Origin: Hepatocystis sp. ex Piliocolobus tephrosceles
Lineage: Eukaryota > Apicomplexa > Aconoidasida > Haemosporida > Plasmodiidae
NCBI GenBank assembly: GCA_902459845.2
Contig: CABPSV020000641.1
Span: 1-11,798, forward strand
Length of the DNA stretch: 11,798 nucleotides
Direction of reading: 5' to 3'
This document shows positions 1-7,244 of the stretch, in pieces; position 1 is the first letter of the stretch; every line of letters starts with the position of its first letter. The notes under the pieces are model-generated. The model was not told the DNA's origin, searched no databases, and saw only the letters and a list, made by a program, of their open reading frames with translations. A program made the translations under genes and the position numbers.

Positions 1-1928
1 CGAATTTGTAGAGATTCTATTTTTTGGTTTTACATATTTATAATTATAACCTATAATTTGTTTTTGTGCATTATAATCAGCATTAGCATGTGATGTATTA
101 TAAATTAATGAATCATTAAATAGATTATTAATAGATGTATTATTATTAATATATTTGGGGTAATGTAACATATTGGTATAATTTTTACCAGAAACAGGTA
201 TACTAACTGTTATTTTTTTATCTTCGCATATTAGTTGTGCTTGCTTTGGTGGGGATTGTTTAATTTGTGTTTGCTTTGGTGGGGATTGTTTAATTTGTGT
301 TTGCTTTGGTGGGGATTGTTTAAGTTGGGCTTGATTTGGTGAGGATTGTTTAAGTTGGTTATGATTCATTTTTTTAAATTCTGCATTGTTAGTAGCGGAT
401 AAATTCATTTGTTTTTCTTTTAATAAATTTATATCGAAAATAGCGTTTTCTGATTTATTATTTATGTCTATAATATTATTTTTATATGTGTAAACAACAT
501 TTTTATAATCTGCATTTTGTATATTTATTTCTTCGTTAGTATGTTGTTTTTTAAATACGTTGTACATTATTACGTTATTATTTTTTATATAAAATTTGTT
601 GTTATTTTGATCGCAAATAATAGAATTATTTCCATATGTTTTATAATCATTGGTTTGATATTGCATGGTTCCATACTTTGGTACTTCTACTTCAGAGGAA
701 CAAGCTTTTATATGATTATGGTGGTTAGTACTACTTTGGTTAGTACTACTTTGGTTAGTACTACTTTGGTTAGTACTACTTTGGTTAGTACTACTTTGGT
801 TAGTACTACTTTGGTTAGTACTACTTTGGTTAGTACTACTTTGGTTAGTATTATTTTGGTTAGTACTATTTTGGTTAATGTTGTTTACTTGGTTAATGTT
901 GTTTACTAGGTTAATGTTATTTACTTGGTAAATTTTATTTGTTTGATTAGTGCCAATTGGGTGTATATTATTTATAACTCCACAAGTGTCAACAGTGTAG
1001 CTCGTAGGATTCATGATATTATTATCAACTTTGTTATTACCACCAACTGTATTATTATCACCAGCAGTGTTATAAATACTAGGACCGTTATAAGTACTAG
1101 CAGTATTATTGCGAATAGCACCACTATTACTACTAGCACCATTAGTAGTATTATATATATGCACATTTTCACAGTTTTTAACATTATAGTTATAATTACT
1201 TTTAACTAAATCTATATCTCTAAACAAATTGTAGTTCACGATGTTATTATTTATATATCCTGGATATGCAATCATAGATGTCATGGGGAAATTCACATTT
1301 TTATTTAAATAAGATACTTCTAAATTCGATTTTGTTGTATCAGCTAACCATTCATGTTTTACCACTTCATCAAGCGATAATCTATTATATGGATTAACAT
1401 TTAACATTTTTGTTAATAAATTTCTTGCATGTATCGAAATTTTATTAATTTTACTTTTAGGATAGGTTAATTTACTTTTTAAAATTTCCTGATATGCTTC
1501 ATTAATATCTTTCTCTTCATTATCATATGGGAGAAAACCAAATAACATGGCATATAATATAATTCCTAAACTCCAAACATCTGCTTTTTCACTATCATAC
1601 CCATTATTATCATTACAGCCTAACACTTCAGGGGCAGCATAACTTAATGTACCAACAATATCATAATGGAATTTATTCTTTCCAGTAAAACAACAAGCAC
1701 CAAAATCACCAATTTTTAACTCATATTCTGTACATACAGGTAATTTTCCTATTTTTACTAAAGTTTTTTCTTTTTGACTTAATACTTTTTTACATAAAAA
1801 AATATTCTCAGGTTTTAAGTCTCTATGTGCTATATTATTATTATGCATATATTTTAATCCTTCGACTATTTTTCGAAAAAAGTATAGTGCGTTCTGCTCA
1901 TCTAAGTATAATTTCTTTAGAGATGTAC

Positions 1929-1959
<31 letters not shown>

Positions 1960-2560
1960 AATAAAAAATAACTACATAAAATGGGTATGAACATATATAA
2001 CAAATTACGTCAACAATTACGTCAATAATTACGTCAACAATTACGTCAATAATTACGTCAACAATTACGTCAACAATTACGTCAACAATTACGTCAATAA
2101 TTACGTCAAAAATTATGTCAACAATTATGTCAACCATTATGTCAACAATTACGTCAACAATTATGTCAACAATTATGTAAAAAATAACAATGTACACATA
2201 AACATACATTTATTTTTGCCAATTTATTTTTTCCAATTTGTTTTAACTTACATTTCGTACGTATGTAATTAAATCCCCTCCATCGCAGTATTCCATAATC
2301 TGAATGATTTTTTCTTTCGTTTCAAGCACTTTCATAGTTTTAACAATGTGTGGATGATTCATTTTGCAGGACACTGATATTTCGGTTTTCAATTTTTGGA
2401 ACAGATCTATATCACCTTGCACAGTGGATTTATCAATGGACTTTGCAGCAACTAATTCGTCTGTACATACATGTGAAATATACATAAGTGTTAAATAATG
2501 AAGTAATAATCATAAAATAACAATAGTAGACAAATGTGTTTTTAATCAAATATGTATGCA

Positions 2561-2603
<43 letters not shown>

Positions 2604-3420
2604 GTATGTATGTATTAAAGTATTGGTGTAAGAACCTGTTGTTTTATTCAGAGCTAAATGGACTTGTCCTACAGAACCCGTATTTAATTTTTCCAAAATA
2701 ATATAATTTTTGAGTGGATAATATTGAAAAGAATCACATAATTTTTTTTTCGAATATCTTGATTGAATTTTATCCCCGTTGGTAATTAATATATTAAACA
2801 AATGTCTTCCTTTAGCTAACCCCCTAGCCATAACATTGTCAATATGAGTTCCCCATTCTAATGGTTCAGGTCTTTTGACTTTAAAAAAAATAAAATAATA
2901 TAAACAAAAATGTGCATATGCGTATACTTATATATTTATATGTTACTTACTTATTTTATTTTATGTTTTTTTACTCGTATGTTTTATCCATTTTTATGTA
3001 ATTATTTATTTATTTTTATTTTATTTTATTTCACATTTTTTTTTACATTTTTTTTTTTTCTACCTGCTATAAAATCTATTAGACTTCGTATTTGTGGAAC
3101 AGCAGAATAGTAGAGTTTCAAAAACTGAAAAACAAAAAAAAAAAAAAGAATACATAAATAAATTAAAAGCTAAGTAAAAAAAAAAAAATTAAGGAGGTAG
3201 AAACAAAAAAATATACTCCTTTATCTCTAAACTGACTTAATTGTTATATTGAAATTACATATTAACTCAGTTATTTTATTTTATTTTTTTTTAATTGAAC
3301 CTGCCAAATTATAAAAACGTTTTCTGTTAACTCCAAATCACTTTCTGTTACTGACTCAACGTGAGGACATAAGCGAAGTTCTTGGTCCCATTCGCTTCTC
3401 CATTTATTAGTAGTATGCAT
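1..3420 (-). CDS. Protein serine/threonine kinase, five exons, 3' end outside window
   Basis: Exons, in transcript order, are 3420-3301, 3124-3064, 2878-2636, 2460-2252 and 1914-1 (running off the edge). All junctions keep frame, giving 849 codons so far. Residues 1-117 are an N-terminal region I do not recognise. The kinase domain spans about 118-401: glycine loop LNTGSVGQV (125-133), VAAK lysine K148, likely helix-C glutamate E168, HRDLKPEN (241-248), DFG (281-283), AAPE (304-307), DVWSLG (323-328) and the late conserved arginine R389. These residues predict an active Ser/Thr kinase. The first glycine of the loop is Asn, and HRD-to-DFG spacing is 38 residues, about 20 more than usual. Residues after about 402 are Asn/Gln/Ser-rich with three tandem repeat blocks. 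The style fits the CAMK/SNF1-like group best; identity with the Plasmodium SNF1-related kinase KIN is possible but unproven. The start at 3420 has A at -3. An in-frame ATG at 3546 would add 42 residues, largely poly-Phe from a homopolymer, so I rejected it. Confidence 0.9.
241..360 (-). repeat. 30-bp coding repeat, (KQSPPKQTQI)4 in the kinase tail
   Basis: Four exact-length 30-bp units at 241-270, 271-300, 301-330 and 331-360. The first two are identical on the plus strand. They encode a 10-residue Lys/Gln/Pro repeat, LKQSSPNQAQ then KQSPPKQTQI types, at about residues 730-769. Each later unit has an SPP motif, a possible proline-directed phosphorylation site by inference only. Confidence 0.93.
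723..872 (-). repeat. 15-bp coding repeat, (QSSTN)n in the kinase tail
   Basis: Ten 15-bp units. Those at 723-842 are eight identical copies of ggttagtactacttt. The two at 843-872 have point changes giving Asn for Ser. In the kinase frame the block encodes QSSTN repeats at about residues 559-609. Identity of the eight copies at DNA level suggests recent expansion by slippage. Low-complexity inserts of this kind are common in Plasmodium proteins and are usually disordered. Confidence 0.93.
873..926 (-). repeat. 18-bp coding repeat, (VNNINQ)3 in the kinase tail
   Basis: Three 18-bp units of ggttaatgttgtttactt type lie directly next to the 15-bp block and share its ggtta start, so one probably arose from the other. 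They encode VNNINQ/L at about residues 541-559. Confidence 0.88.
1929..1957. repeat. Poly(A) run, A29 (acceptor-side T tract of intron 4)
   Basis: Twenty-nine consecutive A on the plus strand, read as T29 on the coding strand, just upstream of the intron 4 acceptor. It probably serves as the polypyrimidine tract. Confidence 0.9.
2004..2183. repeat. 12-bp tandem array (attacgtcaaca) inside kinase intron 4
   Basis: Fifteen uninterrupted 12-bp units, the last degenerate. The variable positions are mainly acgtca versus atgtca (C to T at a CpG) and the second-last base of the unit. On the coding strand each intact unit carries TGACGTAAT. Because the period is a multiple of three, the array leaves a long open frame reading repeated VDVI, which lies within the intron and is not taken as a gene. 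Confidence 0.93.
2461..2635 (-). other. Kinase intron 3 (175 nt)
   Basis: The donor is ACAG followed by GTTCTT, again weak. The acceptor is ATGTACAG. The phase 1 join creates GAC (Asp142) and produces LALNKTT-D-ELVAAK, which carries the kinase beta-3 lysine, so the join is well supported by protein motif continuity. The intron contains a (TA)n tract. Confidence 0.85.
2563..2616. repeat. (TA)n / TATG microsatellite in kinase intron 3
   Basis: Two alternating TA runs are separated by a TATG step and grade into TATG repeats. Simple-sequence DNA with no coding role. Confidence 0.9.
2879..3063 (-). other. Kinase intron 2 (185 nt)
   Basis: The donor is GCAG followed by GTAGAA and the acceptor is TTTTTTTTAAAG. 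The phase 1 join forms a GTC valine codon (residue 61) and links LIDFIA to KRPEPLEW. The body is T-rich on the plus strand and A-rich on the coding strand, with no other structure seen. Confidence 0.78.
3125..3300 (-). other. Kinase intron 1 (176 nt)
   Basis: The exon ends in CAG and the intron begins GTTCAA, a weak donor. It ends TTTTTCAG after a T-rich tract. Both sides are phase 0, and joining gives FIIWQ followed by FLKLYYS. Reading through instead hits a TAA ten codons past the donor. Confidence 0.8.
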
Positions 3421-3960
3421 TATAAAAACGATAACAAAAATAAGATCAAATAAAATAGTAAAATCAAAAAAAAAAAAAAAAAAAAAAAAAAATAGTAATA
3501 CTAATAAGGACAAAAAAAATTGAACAAACGTAAAAAATTTAGCCAATTTTTAACAAAATAAAATGTAACAACTTAAAAAAAAAAAAAAAAAAAAAACAGT
3601 GTTTTATAATTCAAACAAATAGTTGTAGTGCATAAAAAAGTAGTTATGCTACATATACAAGCGGTTGTACAATCAACAAACGCAAGCAAATGTACGAAAG
3701 AGAGCATAAATGCAACAAAACGGTAGTAAAAACAAGCGAATACAAAAACAGACAATAACGGACAAATAAGCAAAAATAAAATCGTTCTACGTGAATATGC
3801 AGTAATAAGAAATATAAAACAAGTGCTTTTTTAAAATGCAGTTTATATTTAATCTGGCAATTTTATGCAAAAAGGACAAAAAAAAAAAAAAAAAAAAAGA
3901 TACATCAATTATTTTTAACAATATACATTATGTAAAATAATAAAAATAAAAAAAATAAAA
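3421..3960. other. Kinase 5' flank: promoter/5' UTR region
   Basis: No convincing coding sequence. A-runs occur at about 3467-3491, 3573-3596 and 3880-3898. The patch at 3600-3800 is less AT-rich than its surroundings and has scattered AAGCG/AAGCA and CAAACG words. On the minus strand this patch has an open frame of 66 codons (3773-3573) ending in poly-Phe from the homopolymer. It could be an upstream ORF in the kinase leader, but nothing shows that it is translated. Confidence 0.6.
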
Positions 3961-4069
3961 AAAATAAAAAAAATAAAAAAAATAAAAAAAATAATAAAAA
4001 CAATAAAAATAATAAAAACAATAAAAATAATAAAAATAATAAAAATAATAAGAATAATAATCAATAAAC
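3934..4069. repeat. A-rich simple repeat, (AAAAAAAT)n then (AATAAAAAT)n
   Basis: About five 8-bp units of seven A plus T are followed by 9-bp AAT/AAAAAT units with occasional CAA. G is almost absent. It is simple-sequence DNA upstream of the kinase, possibly acting as a rigid, nucleosome-poor tract (inference). Confidence 0.9.
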
Positions 4070-4280
4070 AAATTAACTTAACAATGAAAACATATATATT
4101 TTGTTTAAAAAAAATTAGACAAAATGGAATTATATATGTTATTAAGTAATTTTTAACATAATGCTAGTTTTTCAGACCTAAGTTTTTTAAGCAAAAGACA
4201 AAATAACTATAAAAAAGTTACACATATCTATATATTTATATATACGCATTCTTACATATACTTTTATATTATTTAATTAT

Positions 4281-4313
<33 letters not shown>

Positions 4314-4415
4314 TCCAGTATTTCATCTCTTTTTAACGATAATAAAAGTATTTGTTACAACATGTATAACATTTCAATTTTTTTTTTAATTTACACTTAT
4401 TTATACACGCACATG

Positions 4416-4446
<31 letters not shown>

Positions 4447-4622
4447 CTTACATTTATATAGGCAAATCTACGTGCTCGTGCAACAGGATGTAAAAAAAAA
4501 AAAAAAAATAGCTCACAAGAAATATTTTAATTACAAAAAAAGTTATTTTTTTAGTATACAATGTAAAAAAAAAAATAAGATAAAATAAAAAAAAATATAT
4601 ACATATATATATATATATATAT
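4070..4622. other. AT-rich intergenic DNA with A29 and (TA)n tracts
   Basis: Contains A29 at 4283-4311, (TA)n at about 4420-4446 and 4600-4622, and A-runs near 4491 and 4565. Short open frames on either strand consist of homopolymer or TA translation (KKK, YIYIYI) and are not genes. Nothing else recognised. Confidence 0.7.
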
Positions 4623-4678
4623 ACGTAATGTGCAATACGTAATGCGCAATACGTAATGCGCAATACGTAATGTACAAA
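4623..4678. repeat. 14-bp tandem array (acgtaatgcgcaat)4
   Basis: Four 14-bp units at 4623, 4637, 4651 and 4665. The middle two are identical; the outer two have tgtgca or tgtaca in place of tgcgca. Most unit boundaries form the palindrome TACGTA and the middle units contain TGCGCA. CpG content is well above the surrounding DNA. Confidence 0.92.
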
Positions 4679-5010
4679 ACAAGTTGTATTTTTCTTATTT
4701 TTAATATTTGACAACATAAGCTTAGTAACAATGTTTATGCATAAATACATATATTGTTCACACATAAAAAAGTAACTAACTCGTGGATTATGCAGAAATG
4801 TGTAAACATAGAAATAATAACTATTAGAAAAATAGTTAAAATGTAAAAATAAGCAGTGTTAAAAACACAATGATCTAATAATAGACAAAAAAAAAAAAGA
4901 AAAACAATTTATACATCTTAGAATTATACACATTAACGATTTTATAAATTAGAAAAAAAAAAAAGGTTTACATAACTTAAGACATGTAATATAATGGTTT
5001 ATTTTATGCT
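4679..5010. other. AT-rich intergenic DNA, nothing recognised
   Basis: Short A-runs and mixed AT-rich sequence on both strands. I see no open frame with protein-like composition and no clear RNA structure. Confidence 0.65.
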
Positions 5011-5019
5011 GATAATAAT

Positions 5020-5081
5020 AAGTAGTACTTTACGCAACATTTGAAGTGTTGAATAAGACATTTATATATAAAGTACTACTT
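5020..5081. other. Nested inverted repeat / hairpin
   Basis: Perfect 13-bp outer arms aagtagtacttta (5020-5032) and taaagtactactt (5069-5081) enclose a second hairpin, caacatt (5035-5041) with agtgttg (5045-5051). The inner hairpin has 7 pairs including one G-U and a three-base loop. It could be a structured RNA on either strand or a cruciform-forming site. No known RNA family recognised. Confidence 0.7.
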
Positions 5082-5380
5082 TTTACTTATTATATATTTA
5101 TTTATATATTTTATCTTTATATATTTTTTTGGGTTATTATAATATTATACATGCATATATGAATTCATTAATATATATAGGTTCGTGTGTGTATGTACGA
5201 ATAGTACTAAAAAAAAAAAAAAAAAAGATTATCATTCATATATAGTAAGCAGTATGTTTATAAGTTTTAGTAATATTTCTATTAAGCTTATAGATATAAT
5301 AACACTTTACAAAATTAAATAAAAATTAATATTTTATTTGATGTTTTATTCTAAAAAGAACAAATTACAATATAAATACA

Positions 5381-5630
5381 TTGTTTTTATCAATTATTGT
5401 TTTTATCAATTATTGTTTTTATCAGTTATTGTTTTTATCAGTCATTGTTTTTATCAGTTATTGTTTTTATCAGTCATTGTTTTTATCATTTATTGTTTTT
5501 ATCAGTTATTGTTTTTATCAGTTATTGTTTTTATCAGTTATTGTTTTTATCAGTCATTGTTTTTATCATTTATTGTTTTTATCAGTTAATGTTTTTATCA
5601 GTTATTGTTTTTATCAGTCATTGTTTTTAT
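5381..5630. repeat. 16-bp minisatellite (cagttattgtttttat)15
   Basis: Fifteen full 16-bp units from 5391 to 5630, preceded by a 10-base partial unit. Variants differ at unit positions 3-6: caatt, cagtt, cagtc and cattt, plus one cagttaatg. Because 16 is not a multiple of three, all three plus frames stay open and read as repeated VIVFIS-like peptides, which I regard as artefacts. No stable secondary structure seen. Confidence 0.95.
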
Positions 5631-6600
5631 CAATTTATTTTTTTTTATTTCTAAACACATGGCTATAAAAATAAAACTATAGAATTTTTTTTTTTATATT
5701 TAACATTACAACTTAAAGTGCTTAAATAAGACCTAGCTACCTTTTGGTAACAAAAAAAAAAAAAAAAAATATGACTTGCATTTTTATTTATTTTTGTTTA
5801 TAATGCACTTTTTTGCAGCCTCTTACATGGATTGTTCTTTAATATTATAAAAAACAAAAACAAAAAAAGAATTCATAAAAATACACAAAGGCATACGTTT
5901 TTAAAATTGATTGTGTGTTATAACATACACAAAGTATGTACACGAAGTATTATTTTTTTTGTACATAATATAACAAAACGTGCATATTTTGTACATATGC
6001 ACATGTATGTACGCGTGTGTGATAAAAAATAAAAAATAGACAACATATACATATAAATATACATATTTAATAAAAAAATATATGTCTCAAAATAATACAT
6101 ACTAAAATATATTTTATATACGTATATATATATATATTTATTTTACACCTTTGCTATTGTTATTGTTTTTGCTTTTTTTTTTTCTTTTTACTATATACTT
6201 GTTCTATACACAATTGTTGAACTTAAAATTAAAGAACGAAATAAATAAAGAACAAAAACAAGAGCAAAACTTAAAGTAAAACCTAGAACTATTATGAGAA
6301 CGTAAAAAAGTGTATGTGAAAACATATATAACACACACAAAAAAAAAAAAAAAAAAAAATACATATATGAAGTTACATTAAGAAATGAGATTTTTATTTT
6401 TTTAGCAATAACATAAAGCACCGGTAAAAATTAAAACAACAAAAAATATAACAATATGATTAAATAATAAAAATTAGTATATGTCCTAACATTTCAGTAA
6501 TATAAAAAAAAAAAAAAAAGAAAGAAAGAAATAAAGGAAGAAAGAACAATTACAAAATTCTAAATAATTTATAAACAGAATTAGCGCTAATGAAGAATTT
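5631..6600. other. AT-rich intergenic DNA with short runs and hairpins
   Basis: Contains A/T homopolymers (for example near 5752-5769 and 6340-6359), a (TA)n at about 6118-6136, a purine tract of GAAA repeats at about 6503-6545, and a hairpin at 5980-6002. The open frames here are short, composed of Phe/Tyr/Ile or Lys/Asn, and lack any recognisable domain. No gene supported. Confidence 0.65.
5980..6002. other. 8-bp inverted repeat with GTGCATAT arms
   Basis: GTGCATAT (5980-5987) pairs with ATATGCAC (5995-6002) across a seven-base loop. GTGCA is the core of binding sites reported for some Plasmodium ApiAP2 factors, so a protein-binding site is one reading. Chance is another in DNA this rich in such words. 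Confidence 0.5.
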
Positions 6601-6626
6601 GATAAGTAGTATGTTTGTCTTGATAC

Positions 6627-6690
6627 ACGTCCCGCCCTTTAAACTTTTAAACCTTTTAAACCTCTAAACTCTGGGTGCATATTTTTTGCA

Positions 6691-6721
<31 letters not shown>
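6627..6721 (+). other. GC-rich patch ending in hairpin plus T28
   Basis: A local GC patch (cacgtcccgccc at about 6627-6638) is followed by degenerate direct repeats of ttttaaacc/ctctaaact type. Next comes a perfect 7-bp hairpin, GGGTGCA (6673-6679) and TGCACCC (6687-6693), with a seven-base AT loop, and then 28 T (6694-6721). A hairpin followed at once by a T run resembles the 3' end of a small RNA transcribed on the plus strand, but poly(T) is common here, no pol III promoter boxes were found, and it matches no RNA family I know. Confidence 0.5.
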
Positions 6722-7244
6722 CTTATGGTCGATTTGGTATAAATCTCCCAATATTTTGTTAAGCAAGAACATAAGTTTTTTATTTTAACTTTTTTTTAAA
6801 TATTCTAAATCCTAATGGAAAAAGAATAAATAATATATGCCTTTCAAAATATTGGTGTTCGAAAAAAAAAAAAAAAATTTTATTTTTTTATTTTTTACTG
6901 TTAATAAAATTAGTTATAAAAAAAAAATATATACAACATTTGAGATTAAAGCTCATAATTTTAACATAACATATATGTACGTATATAATATACATTTCTA
7001 ATATACAAACTATATAGAAACAGTAGAAAATGAGTAATTTCTTTTATATGAGTAGTGTGTTTATGATCGTACTCAAATGTTACATATTTCTGTTTTTTTT
7101 TTTTTTTTTTTTGTTTTCTTTGTGACTTCTGTACTTTTGCAATAATTTAAAAGAACCTTCTTCCTATTTCTTCGATTTCTGTATAAGTCTCTCTTTTTAT
7201 ATATACATAATAATATATATATATATATATACATGATACCTAGT
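6722..7244. other. 3' flank of L10a gene
   Basis: Downstream of the L10a stop on the minus strand. Holds A/T runs (near 6860-6875 and 7092-7112) and a (TA)n tract at about 7213-7231 close to the stop, so it probably carries the L10a 3' UTR and polyadenylation region. No other gene seen. Confidence 0.65.

Larger units (their letters stand above)
1915..2251 (-). other. Kinase intron 4 (337 nt)
   Basis: The donor is a consensus GTAAGT after AAT. The acceptor is CTCTAAAG, downstream of a 29-base T run (coding strand). The phase 0 join gives DLITYVRN followed by KLYLDEQNALYFF, restoring the kinase helix region ahead of HRDLKPEN. Retention would stop translation at the third intron codon (GTA AGT TAA). 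The intron carries a 12-bp tandem array and is about twice the length of the other kinase introns. Confidence 0.85.

Noticed and set aside
517..1209. Two plus-strand open frames rich in LVSTT and Ile/Thr/Ser
   Set aside because: They are antisense to the kinase coding exon and open only because the repeat periods are multiples of three. The minus frame is continuous with the kinase domain.
1898..2209. Minus-strand frame of about 103 codons made of VDVI repeats
   Set aside because: It lies in kinase intron 4 and is the translation of the 12-bp array; it starts and ends in homopolymer and would break the kinase.
3421..3546. Extended kinase N-terminus from an ATG at 3546
   Set aside because: The extra 42 residues are mostly Phe/Ile/Val from a T-run, typical of intergenic DNA. 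The ATG at 3420 has a good context and begins protein-like sequence.
5338..5668. Three overlapping VIVFIS-type open frames
   Set aside because: All three plus frames are open because of the 16-bp array; composition is pure repeat.
6638..6675. Telomere-like GGTTTA words on the minus strand
   Set aside because: The repeats are degenerate and not the Plasmodium GGGTT(T/C)A register, and the flanking genes are core genes, so an interstitial telomere or telomerase RNA template is not supported.
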